DNA of 60,361 nt from Anaerolineales bacterium (GTDB lineage: Bacteria; Chloroflexota; Anaerolineae; 4572-78; J111), in the NCBI GenBank assembly GCA_020634935.1, contig JACKAT010000033.1, forward strand, positions 1 through 60,361, written 5' to 3'. Positions 1 through 8,800 of this stretch are shown here, one piece after another (the first letter of the stretch is position 1; each line of letters starts with the position of its first letter). The notes beneath the pieces are model-generated. The model was given only the letters and a program-made list of their open reading frames with translations. It did not search any database and was not told where the DNA came from. The position numbers were made by a program, and so were the translations under genes.

Positions 1-10
1 GACTGTCACC
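1..10. repeat. Truncated end of dispersed GTGAC palindromic repeat
   Basis: The first ten bases, GACTGTCACC, match the right end of the repeat family seen complete at 52894-52974 and 58009-58088. The rest of the element would lie to the left of the window. The window also ends in a GTCACC half-site, which suggests a contig boundary at a repeat. Confidence 0.6.
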
Positions 11-36
11 TTAATTTCGATAAAGTCTAGTATTTT

Positions 37-69
37 AGAGCTACGTAGTTGGTACGTGGCTCTTTTTAA
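37..69 (+). terminator. Rho-independent terminator of an upstream gene
   Basis: An 11-bp stem (37-47 with 53-63, one G-T type mismatch) encloses the loop GTTGG and is followed directly by a T-rich run (TTTTTAATTTT). It would end transcription of a plus-strand gene lying outside the window. Confidence 0.65.
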
Positions 70-166
70 TTTTACATCCGTAGAGGGTACGCTTCACAGG
101 GGCTAATCGGGTGAGGTAAACTTAGAGCGTGGTTATGTGGTGTGTTGGTAGGTTAGGAGGGAACCT

Positions 167-1927
167 GTGAAACTGCCCCTGAGTTTAGCTCATACGCCGG
201 TCATTTGCCGGTTACTTGTTATCTTCGCTGTCTTGGGACTAAGTCTAACCCACTCGATCAGCCGGAGCTGGGCCGCTGGACCGCTGCCGCTGCGCGATAT
301 CGGGCCGGTCGAGACCAGCGCGGCCAATGATTTTAGCAGCGGGATCACGATCTGCACCCCGCCGATTACGCCGGTGACGCTGTCGAACCCGACGGTGGTG
401 ACTAACTGTACTCAGACCGGGCTGCAAACGGCGCTCAATCAAGGGGGGCCGATTGCTTTTGACTGCGGCCCCGACCCGGTTACCATTAACATCTCCTCGC
501 CGCTGATGACCAGCGCCACTAAAGATACTGTCATTGATGGCGGCGGCTTGATTACCCTCGACGGCGGCAACAGTACCCGCATTTTGGAAAAACCGTTCAC
601 GCCTGGCTCGGACACCGATAAAACGTTGGGGAATGATCTGACGCTGCAAAATATTCGGTTCATCAACGCCAAAGGGCCGACCGCCAGCAGCGGCAGCGCC
701 GACCGCGGTGGGGCCATCACCGCCACCAGCCCCGGCACCCGGCTGCACATCATCAACTCGACTTTTGAAAACAACCACACCGCCAGCCAGACTAAAGAAG
801 ATAATCAAGGCGGCGCGATCTTCGCCGCCAACATCTACGAGACGATCATCGTCGGCTCGGTATTTGAAGACAACACGGCCGGTAACGGCGGCGCGTTCGG
901 CGCGATTGCCAGCGGGCTGATCGTCTACAACAGCCGCTTCACCAGCAACCAGGCCACCGACAACACCAGCGGCGGCATTGTGCGCGGCCACGGCGGCGCG
1001 ATCCACCTCGACGGGGTGACCAACAGCTTCAACCCCGACTCCCATAAAGTGGTTGATATTTGCGGCAGCATCTTTGAGGACAACACCGCCATTCGCGGCG
1101 GCGGGGCGATTAAGACCACCATTTCTGACAACAAAGGCACCAAGGCGACCTACACCCGCTCCACTTTTACTAACAACCGGCTGCTTGGGGTGCCGCCAGC
1201 TGAAGGCCACGGTGGGGCCATCTACCACATCGAGGATGATTTCGCTAGCGGCTTCAACGAGGATAATTTGGAACTCACCCGCAATACATTCAGCGGGAAT
1301 GAGGCGTATCGGCAAGGCGGTGCGGTCTGGTATTTGGTCAACGGCCTGGTTAAGGTGGAAAATAATACCTTTTATAATAACCGGACGATCGACGGCGCGT
1401 TAGGGATGGGCGGCGCGTTGGTGCTGGGTTCGCAAAGCGGCGCGCCCGTCCACGAGATCACCAATAATACATTTGCCCAAAATTACGCTTGGTTTCATGG
1501 CGGCGGGATTCAAGCGCCTGGCGATCCGACCGTCAAGCTGACCAACAACATCTTTTACTACAATGAGTCAGAGCGTGACTGGGCCAATTACCAGATGAAC
1601 CGGGCGGCCGACATCGACGGCGGCGGCAATATCCAATTCCCTCAAGAACGCTTCAATCAGAGCGGCACCCCTAATGATGGTCTGGTGACGCCCAGTGTGA
1701 TTATCGCCGATCCCCTGCTCGCCGGGTTGGCCGGCAACGGCGGTTTCAACCCGACGATGGCGCTCCAAGCGGGTAGTCCGGCTATCGACGCCGGCGCTAC
1801 CGGCTGTCCGGCCACCGATCAGCGCAACGCCCCGCGCGTTGGCAACTGCGACAGCGGAGCCTTTGAGTATAACAGTGACCCGCTGTCGGGAGGCTGGTCG
1901 GTTTTTCTGCCGGAGATTGAGAAATAG
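167..1927 (+). CDS. Secreted right-handed beta-helix repeat protein
   Basis: This 586-residue protein is predicted to be exported and to act at the cell surface or outside the cell. Residues 1-36 form a signal peptide (MKLPLSLAH, a hydrophobic core, then SRSWA-AG). The body, about residues 90-540, is a run of short repeats of the type NSTFENN...GGAI. Such repeats build right-handed parallel beta-helices in polymorphic outer-membrane-like proteins and pectate-lyase-fold proteins. Near the C terminus it has the usual closing block (GSPAIDAGA...RNAPRVGNCDSGAFEY) and then the tail VFLPEIEK, a type of ending I associate with secreted Chloroflexota proteins. No catalytic residues can be assigned, so it may be an adhesin or a polysaccharide lyase relative. 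Start: GTG at 167 with AGGAGGG six bases upstream. It appears to be monocistronic. Confidence 0.85.
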   Translation: MKLPLSLAHTPVICRLLVIFAVLGLSLTHSISRSWAAGPLPLRDIGPVETSAANDFSSGITICTPPITPVTLSNPTVVTNCTQTGLQTALNQGGPIAFDCGPDPVTINISSPLMTSATKDTVIDGGGLITLDGGNSTRILEKPFTPGSDTDKTLGNDLTLQNIRFINAKGPTASSGSADRGGAITATSPGTRLHIINSTFENNHTASQTKEDNQGGAIFAANIYETIIVGSVFEDNTAGNGGAFGAIASGLIVYNSRFTSNQATDNTSGGIVRGHGGAIHLDGVTNSFNPDSHKVVDICGSIFEDNTAIRGGGAIKTTISDNKGTKATYTRSTFTNNRLLGVPPAEGHGGAIYHIEDDFASGFNEDNLELTRNTFSGNEAYRQGGAVWYLVNGLVKVENNTFYNNRTIDGALGMGGALVLGSQSGAPVHEITNNTFAQNYAWFHGGGIQAPGDPTVKLTNNIFYYNESERDWANYQMNRAADIDGGGNIQFPQERFNQSGTPNDGLVTPSVIIADPLLAGLAGNGGFNPTMALQAGSPAIDAGATGCPATDQRNAPRVGNCDSGAFEYNSDPLSGGWSVFLPEIEK

Positions 1928-1955
1928 CGTCTTATGAGTGGAATTCTGTAGGGCT

Positions 1956-2807
1956 TTACACTTCTAGCCGGCAAATCTGCGGCTGGTGGGGTAAGTAGCG
2001 CACTGAAACGGTATCGTCGGGGTGGTTATAAGCGCGGCGATTGTACTCGGCTTTGAACACTTCGGGATGACCGGGTGCGGTGAAGCGATAGGCAACACAA
2101 AAAAGCGGATCGCCGTCGGAATCTTGCTCGGTCCAGCGCTCGACCAGCCGGGCTTGGGCCGTCACACCTCGATAGGCCAGGGCGCGGGCCTGAGATAGAT
2201 TTTTGACGCCACCGGCCACCATGGCTACGCCGACAAAGGTAAAAATACCGCCAAACACCGTAAAAAAGAGGGCGAAAAGAATAGGGCCGGTGATTGAACT
2301 GCTGGCCAATCGGGCTGTTTCGGGGTGATCGGCGGCGTAGCGAATGGTTACTCGCGTCTCCGGGGGGTGTTCTTCATATCGGCTGCGACTGACGCTCTCT
2401 TCATTGGTAAATGCGCCGCGATCCCCTTGTGGCAGGGGAGCGTTGTAGCGATAAGTGATGAAGAAGCTGTCGCCATCTGAGTCGGTGTCGATGCGGCGGC
2501 TGATGATTACCGCTTCGGTGGTTACGCCGGACTCACGCAGCAGGGTGTAGGTGGTCCATTCCGATGCCAACCAACCCAGGCCAACCACCACAAAGACCAG
2601 ACTCAAGGAAACCCAAACCAGGCCGAAGGTCAATGCACAGCCACTGCCGTAGATGTTGGGTGGCTGCTGAACCTTAGGGTGGCCGGATTGGGAGGCCGTT
2701 CGGGCTGCTGCCTGTTTGGCCGAGCGTTTTTTCCACAGTTCCCACCCTCCCGCACCGATTAAGATAGCCGCAAAAGTACCCAAGATGGCGATTAATGTCC
2801 AAATCAT
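1956..2807 (-). CDS. Membrane protein with two DUF3592-like domains
   Basis: A 283-residue membrane protein of unknown function. Predicted membrane helices are at about 3-25, 57-85 and 172-200. Two similar soluble beta segments follow helices two and three: residues about 95-165 (EAVIISRRIDTDSDGDSFF...VTIRYAADHPE) and about 210-283 (QARLVERWTEQDSDGDPLF...VSVRYLPHQPQ). Both carry the xSDGDxxF and V-RYxP-xP signatures typical of DUF3592 proteins, so the gene looks like an internal duplication. The ATG at 2807 is preceded on its strand by AGGAG. It converges with the beta-helix gene, with 28 bases between the two stop codons. Confidence 0.75.
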   Translation of the reverse strand: MIWTLIAILGTFAAILIGAGGWELWKKRSAKQAAARTASQSGHPKVQQPPNIYGSGCALTFGLVWVSLSLVFVVVGLGWLASEWTTYTLLRESGVTTEAVIISRRIDTDSDGDSFFITYRYNAPLPQGDRGAFTNEESVSRSRYEEHPPETRVTIRYAADHPETARLASSSITGPILFALFFTVFGGIFTFVGVAMVAGGVKNLSQARALAYRGVTAQARLVERWTEQDSDGDPLFCVAYRFTAPGHPEVFKAEYNRRAYNHPDDTVSVRYLPHQPQICRLEV

Positions 2808-3364
2808 AACCGTATTTACTCCTATTGACCTCCCCTATTATACCCGCTTTATTACTTGCCGCGTAGTGCTGCTTTCCAATTATGTTTTAATTTAACCGCC
2901 ACAAATTTAATCGGGTTGAAGGCTGTGTTAAGACTTATGTCATTTGAGCCATATAAAGTCATAAGACTTTGGTACTATTTAGGGGGCTTTTAGGGGTGTT
3001 TAGGTACTTTTGGGCAAGCGAATAATGACTTTTGGCACTTGTCTGGCATTCGTCAAATATTGTATTCTACCCTTAACCCCATATTTGGAGAGGCTGGTTT
3101 TAACATGCGTTGTTTACAAAAATGGTTTTTGACGCCAGACTGTACCTTGATATTTCGGATAGCGTAAGAAGCGCAACCAATTAAGCTGCATTTGTCAGAA
3201 ATACATTGTAGCCTCATTTGGAATTATTCTTCTAATTTTTAACGACAGTATGATGCTGTCATTCCTCTTAAAATGCCCCTAGATTGGTTTACGCCCTAAT
3301 TTTTCTATCCGTGCGATCCGGGTCTGTCGAAAATAAAATAATCACTCGAAAGGAAGCTCGGTAT
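2808..3364. other. Divergent intergenic region with near-palindrome
   Basis: This AT-rich 557-bp region separates the DUF3592 gene from the pilin gene and must hold the promoters for both. The clearest structure is a 17-bp near-palindrome, GACAGTAT-G-ATGCTGTC, at 3244-3260. It lies about 105 bases before the pilin start and could be an operator. I looked for a c-di-GMP riboswitch and did not see its conserved core. Confidence 0.35.
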
Positions 3365-3781
3365 ATGAAAATTTGTAATGTGAGAGATGCTCAAAAAGGT
3401 CAGGGGTTAGTTGAATACGCGCTCATTTTAGTGTTAGTGGCGGTTGTGGTGATCGCAATCTTGCTCACGCTGGGGCCGGTGGTGGGTGAGGTGTTTAGTA
3501 AAGTAACTAGAGTGCTTGGCGGACCTGCTCCGGGGGTGTTGACCAGTATTTCGGCAGCTCGCACCGGCGGCGGTAATGGTAATGATGTGGTGGTGACGAT
3601 CACGGTTGCCAAAAACACCTCCGTAACCGCCACTGACTCCCAGAGCGGGCAGTCAAAAAGCACATCGTGCAACAGCAGTTGTTCGGTAACGCTGACCGGC
3701 GTCGGCCACAGTGCCGGGACCGTCACGGTTTCGGCGGCGGCCGGGGGAACCATGACCACGGGATATGCGGTTAAAAACTAA
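3365..3781 (+). CDS. Flp-type (class IVb) pilin-like protein
   Basis: A 138-residue prepilin-like protein. Residues 10-16 read KGQGLVEY, followed by a hydrophobic helix (about 17-40). Cleavage after KG would leave Glu at position +5 of the mature chain, as in Flp/Tad prepilins handled by a TadV/CpaA-type peptidase. The last 90 residues are Ser/Thr/Val-rich, with a CNSSC pair that could form a disulfide. This makes it much longer than the classical 50-70-residue Flp subunits. I start it at the ATG at 3365, which has GAAAGGA 8-9 bases upstream. An in-frame start at 3284 would put 27 unlikely residues before the leader. The TadE-like gene at 4360 has the same KGQ-LVE processing site. No TadA/B/C, CpaB or secretin gene is nearby. 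Confidence 0.8.
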   Translation: MKICNVRDAQKGQGLVEYALILVLVAVVVIAILLTLGPVVGEVFSKVTRVLGGPAPGVLTSISAARTGGGNGNDVVVTITVAKNTSVTATDSQSGQSKSTSCNSSCSVTLTGVGHSAGTVTVSAAAGGTMTTGYAVKN

Positions 3782-3865
3782 CGAATACATCGCCGTATTC
3801 TGAAAAATGTAATAAAAATTATTAAATGGTGTATATAAAAATAGCGCAGCGAAAGGACTCTTTAG

Positions 3866-4303
3866 ATGACGACAAACTCAAACAGAATCACCGCAGCTCC
3901 GATTCAGAGCCACATTTCAGAAAGACAAACCTGGCCTATCTGGCAGCGATTAATTAAATATATGGTAAGCGCCGGGTTAGGTGTTATTGGAGGGGGGATA
4001 GGGGTTGCTTTGGGCATGGGGTGTGTGATTGGTATCCAACTGTTCTACCTCACCGAGCAGATGTTTCTGCCCAACCTCCCGACAATCGCGGTTTTAACAA
4101 CAGTTCTGGGCCTTGGCGCATCCTGGCTGCTTTATGCCATTGTTCAGAAGATTTCCCCTTTTAATATCCTCCGTAACTTAAACCACGATGGACTACAAGT
4201 CATTTTTGTTGTTAGTGTTTTAACCAGCCTACTGGAAACTTTCCTTTTTATGCAAAATATATTCACCGGGGTGACAACCCAAATCCCATATATGTGGGTT
4301 TAA
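3866..4303 (+). CDS. Small three-helix membrane protein between pilin genes
   Basis: I do not recognise a family for this 145-residue protein. It has a polar N terminus of about 30 residues and three likely membrane helices at about 33-58 (SAGLGVIGGGIGVALGMGC), 70-92 and 108-130. It lies between the Flp-type pilin and the TadE-like gene on the same strand, 84 bases after the former and 56 bases before the latter. A role in pilin processing, export or assembly is therefore plausible, but this rests on position only. The start at 3866 is supported by AAAGGA about nine bases upstream. Confidence 0.65.
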   Translation: MTTNSNRITAAPIQSHISERQTWPIWQRLIKYMVSAGLGVIGGGIGVALGMGCVIGIQLFYLTEQMFLPNLPTIAVLTTVLGLGASWLLYAIVQKISPFNILRNLNHDGLQVIFVVSVLTSLLETFLFMQNIFTGVTTQIPYMWV

Positions 4304-4359
4304 CGATATAACGTTAAATCCGTATAGCTAATAGGTTATTTGGACAAGGACAAGGAACG

Positions 4360-5712
4360 ATGTTATCTAAAATTATGCACAATTTGAATCGATTAAAGCA
4401 AAAGATGCTAGGATCCAGCAAGAAAGGACAGAGCCTGGTCGAGATAGCCATTTCAATGCCCATTTTGATTTTCCTCTTAATCGGAGTCTTTGAGGTTGGT
4501 TCGGCCTTGAGAAGCTACTTGGTCTTGGTCAATGTCAACCGAGAAATCACCCGGTTCGCGGTCAGGCCGGGATATTTAGATTTTTCCACAGAAGATACCA
4601 TTCAAACTAGTTATAATCGGATCTTGGACTGGGCAACTACGTCCAATACAAGCCAGCTTGATCTGGATTTTGATAACGATGATGGCAACACTACGCTCAT
4701 CATTTCGCATGTCGTAGCTGATACAGGGATGCCATGTGAGGATATCAATGATCATGACTGCGATAGCTGTGACGATTTTCTGGATCCGAGCCACCCAGCT
4801 TTTTCTGTCGATGATATTATTATCCATCCCGATAAAGAAGGCATGGGATACCAAGCTCAATCATTTGGCCCGGCTACGACCTCCACGGGAAGCAAACAGA
4901 CCCGCATCAATTATGATCTTTTGGCCGCCGATATGACCATGCAGAATAACAAATTCAACTGCGAAATCTTGAAGCGCGGTGGTGTGCCTTCCGCCAATAA
5001 CGTTATTGTAACCGAAATATTTCATGACCAGCCACAGTTGTTCGGCTTTCCTCTGATTTCAAATCCTTTCACCGACCCATATCCGTTATATACGCACACC
5101 ATCATGCGCCTGGTTGGGGCCGCTCGAAGTACGGGAAGTGCTAATGGCAATCTTCTTAGCAATATCAGCACGCTTGGGCCTTTGTGTTTAGCTTACCCCT
5201 TGACCGCACGGCAAAGTATTATCGATGGTGTATCAATAGGGTCTACAATCGATATTTTGGATGGCAAAGATAGTGGCGGCGGCGGCGGCGGTGGCGGTGA
5301 CTGGGGTTGGTTAACCTGGAATCCGGTGGAAGATGATGAAAACTACTTGGGCCTGGAACTCGCATATATGCAGGTATCCGGCAATGATTTCACTAATCCG
5401 GCAGTTTTGGATGATCATACTTTGAATGTTGGAGATTATGTGACATCATTAGATGGTACTGTAAACTCAGATGATACCAGAGATTTAATGGAGGCCCTTG
5501 TAGGCCAAGAGATCATTATCCCAATTTGGGATGACAGTGATCCCAACGGCTTTGACACATTCTATAATCCGAATCGTCACCCCCCACATGTTGGCGCTTA
5601 TCTTATCAGCAGTTTTGTCAAGGTACGGATCGACTTTGCCAATAATATCAATATCCCAGGTAAAACGATAACTGCTACCTATTTAGGCCCTGCTGACGAG
5701 TGTAATCCTTAA
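4360..5712 (+). CDS. TadE-like pseudopilin with large extracellular domain
   Basis: A 450-residue TadE/TadG-family protein. Residues about 20-60 carry SKKGQSLVEIAISMPILIF, the TadE-like prepilin signature with KG before the processing site and Glu at +5, then a membrane helix. After it comes an extracellular region of about 390 residues, rich in Asp and Asn. It includes a Cys cluster (PCEDINDHDCDSCDD, about 127-141) and a Gly-only stretch (about 308-315) before a second globular part. TadE proteins are minor pilins or assembly factors of tight-adherence pili. This one is two to three times the usual length, so the extra part may be a surface-exposed functional domain. The acidic Cys-rich segment could bind calcium or another metal, which is inference. 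A strong terminator follows at 5748-5775. Confidence 0.75.
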   Translation: MLSKIMHNLNRLKQKMLGSSKKGQSLVEIAISMPILIFLLIGVFEVGSALRSYLVLVNVNREITRFAVRPGYLDFSTEDTIQTSYNRILDWATTSNTSQLDLDFDNDDGNTTLIISHVVADTGMPCEDINDHDCDSCDDFLDPSHPAFSVDDIIIHPDKEGMGYQAQSFGPATTSTGSKQTRINYDLLAADMTMQNNKFNCEILKRGGVPSANNVIVTEIFHDQPQLFGFPLISNPFTDPYPLYTHTIMRLVGAARSTGSANGNLLSNISTLGPLCLAYPLTARQSIIDGVSIGSTIDILDGKDSGGGGGGGGDWGWLTWNPVEDDENYLGLELAYMQVSGNDFTNPAVLDDHTLNVGDYVTSLDGTVNSDDTRDLMEALVGQEIIIPIWDDSDPNGFDTFYNPNRHPPHVGAYLISSFVKVRIDFANNINIPGKTITATYLGPADECNP

Positions 5713-5747
5713 AATCTTCTCTGAATAGAAATTGAGAAACAAAAACA

Positions 5748-5775
5748 AGAGCGCCTCTTTGCAGGCGCTCTTTCT
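5748..5775 (+). terminator. Rho-independent terminator after tadE-like gene
   Basis: A perfect 9-bp GC-rich stem AGAGCGCCT/AGGCGCTCT (5748-5756 with 5763-5771) with a 6-base loop is followed by TTTCTATTT. It ends the pilin locus. Confidence 0.85.
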
Positions 5776-5815
5776 ATTTGTCGGTAAAAGCATTATCGAG
5801 ATTTATTTGTTGTGC

Positions 5816-5821
5816 TATAAT
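5816..5821 (+). promoter_or_regulatory. Candidate -10 element (TATAAT) for cyclase-ATPase gene
   Basis: A perfect TATAAT lies 49 bases before the ATG at 5870. A weak -35 candidate (TTATCG, 5793-5798) sits 17 bases upstream of it. The next gene has no clear Shine-Dalgarno sequence. Confidence 0.4.
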
Positions 5822-5869
5822 TAACTTACAGTTCAGGCAAACCTCTATTGATTGAATGGCTAAAATTAG

Positions 5870-8800
5870 ATGCACTGCAATAACTGCGGCTTCGATAACC
5901 CGAATGGGATGAAATTTTGTGGGCAATGCGGCCAGCCTCTCAAGCGACAATGCCCCGGCTGCGGTTTCGATAATCCTGCTAACTTCAACTTCTGCGGCCA
6001 ATGCGGTACGGCGTTAGAATTGAGCATTGAGAATGAAGAATTTAGCAATCACTCAACGTCCCAAACGCCTCAAACTCTACCCATTCACGAAGCGGAACGG
6101 CGTCAACTAACGGTCATGTTTTGTGATCTGGTGGGTTCGACGTCGCTGTCGGAGCAGCTTGACCCGGAAGATTTCAGGGAAGTCGTGCGAGCCTACCAGC
6201 AGACCGCGGCCCAGGTCATTGGCCGGTTTGAGGGAACCATTGCCCAATATTTGGGCGACGGCCTGCTGGTCTATTTTGGTTTTCCGGTGGCTCATGAGAA
6301 TGATGCTCACCGAGCGGCGCTGAGCGGCTTAGGGATAATCGAAGAGATGAAAAACCTCAACGTGCGACTCCAGCAGTCGATCCGAACTCGAAGCCGGGGG
6401 CCCTTAAGGTTGGCAGTACGAATTGGTATTCACACCGGGCTGGTCGTCATCGGTGAAATTGGGAGCGGGGCCCGGCGTGAACAGTTGGCTGTGGGCGAAA
6501 CCACCAATATTGCCGCCCGCTTGCAAAATCTGGCCAAACCCAATACGGTGGTGATCAGTGTCTCGACCTATCGGCTGGTGGAGGGCTTCTTTGCCTGCCG
6601 GCCGTTAGGGTTTCAGTCGCTCAAAGGCATTACCCGCCCTTTGGAAATATATCGGGTACTGCGTCAGAGCCGCGCCCGCAACCGGCTGGATGCAGCCAAA
6701 GCCGCGATGACCGGCCTGACCCCGCTGGTGGGCCGCGAGGAAGAGATGCGGCTGCTGTCGGCGCGCTGGGAGCAGGCTAAAGAGGGCAAAGGCCAGGTAT
6801 TGCTGCTGAGTGGCGAAGCCGGTATTGGTAAGTCGCGCCTAATCCGGGTTTTTAGGGAGCAGTTGACCGGCGAACCTCATCTCTGGCTGAGCTGCCATTG
6901 TTCGCCCTATTATCAGAATACGGCGCTCTACCCCTTTGTTGATCTGCTTCAGCGACTGCTCCGCTTCAAAGAACACGACTCGCCGGGGCGCAAACTCCAG
7001 AAGTTGGAAACCGCGCTGGATCAGTACGACTTGCCTCGGACCGAAACGGCGCCTCTTTTTACGCCGCTGCTGGCCTTACCCTTATCCGAGCGTTACCCAT
7101 CCCTTAACCTCTCGCCGCAGCGCCAAAAACAGAACCTGCTCAAGACGCTGCTCATCATTTTGCTCAAACTAACCGAAGTTCGCCCAGTTGTCATCTTTAT
7201 TGAAGATTTGCACTGGGGTGATCCCTCCACACTGGAAATTTTATCGACTTTAGTTGACCAGGTGTCGAATGCGCGGGTCTTCGTCTTGTTTACCTTTCGG
7301 CCCAATTTTGAGGCCGCCTGGCCGGTCCGCTCGTACCTGACCCACCTGAGTTTAACCCGACTGGTCCGCCGCCAGGCCGAAGCCCTGGTCGAAAGTGTGG
7401 CGGCCGGTAAAAAATTGCCCTCGGAACTATTGGAGCAAATCATCGCCAAAACCGACGGCGTGCCGATTTTTTTAGAAGAGCTAACCAAGATGGTTTTGGA
7501 ACAAGACTTGCTCCGAGAGCGAGCCGATCGTTATGAATTGGTTGGTCCTTTGCCGGCGTTAGCTATCCCCGCCACCCTGCACGACTCGTTGATGGCCCGG
7601 CTTGATCGGCTGGCCGCTGTTCGAGAGGTGGCCCAGTTAGGGGCGACGTTGGGCCGGAGCTTTAGCTATCGCCTGCTGCAAGCCGTGGCAGCGATTGATG
7701 AACCGTCGCTTCAATACAAGTTGACCCAATTGGTTGACGCCGAACTGCTCTATCAACAGGGTTTGCCACCCGACGCCGCCTACAGCTTCAAGCACGCGCT
7801 GATTCAGGAAACAGCCTATCGTTCTTTGCTGCGGGCAAAGCGGCAGCAGGTTCACCAGCGGATTGCCCAGGTCTTAGTCGATCAGTTCCCCGAATATGAG
7901 CAAACCGAGCCGGAGGTAATCGCCCACCATTACACAGCCGCCGGCCAAAATGAGGCCGCGGTCCGCTTCTGGTATAAAGCTGGCCAGCGAGCTGTGGCTC
8001 AATCGGCCAATCGTGAGGCGATCAATCACTTTACCCAGGCGCTTAATCTCCTTGAGTTCCTGCCCCCATCGCCGGAGCGGCGCCAGCAGGAACTACACCT
8101 GAGAATCGCCCTCGGTGCGCCGCTGCTGATGACCAAGGGATACGTCGCCCCGGAAGTGGAAACCAACTATGCCAGAGCACGCGAATTGTGCCAGCAGCTT
8201 GACCAGTCGCCCCAGCTGGCTTCGGTTTTGTTTGGGTTATGGGTGTTTTATCTGGTCAAAGGCCAGTTCCAAACCGCCGTGGAACTTGGCGAGCAATTGG
8301 CCGAACTGGCCCGCCAAACGCAAGACGCGGCGCTCTGGCTGGAAGCCCACCGCATGCAGGGGATGAACTACTTTAATCTGGGCCAATTGAACTTAGCCCG
8401 AACCCATTTGGAGGAAGCCGTGGCGATTTATAATCCCCACCAGCATGGCCCTCAGGTGTTTATCGATGCCGGGGCCGACCGGGGCGTGGCATGTTTGTCT
8501 TATCTGGCCATTACCTTATGGTTGTTAGGGTTTCCCGATCAAGCCCTTAAGCGATCCCAAGAAGCCATTGCGCTAGCGGCCCAGTTAGCGCATCCGTACA
8601 GTCAGGCGTTCGCGCTGTGTTGGTCGGCCTGGCTGCACCAACTGCGTCGTGAGCCCGGTCCGGCCCAGGCCTTGGCCCACGCCGGCCTGGAGGTGGCGAC
8701 CGAGCAAGATTTTGAACTGTTGGAGATGCTGTGCGCGATGATGGAAAGTTGGGCTTTGACCGAACAGGACCAAACGGAGGTGGGGCTTGAAGGTATTCTG

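Noticed and set aside
245..1315. Long minus-strand open frame (356 codons) inside the beta-helix gene
   Set aside because: It is a shadow of the GC-rich repeats of the plus-strand gene. It has a Val/Ala/Gly-biased composition, no ribosome site and no recognisable fold.
3084..3364. Possible c-di-GMP riboswitch before the pilin gene
   Set aside because: The conserved tetraloop-receptor core and paired stems are not visible.
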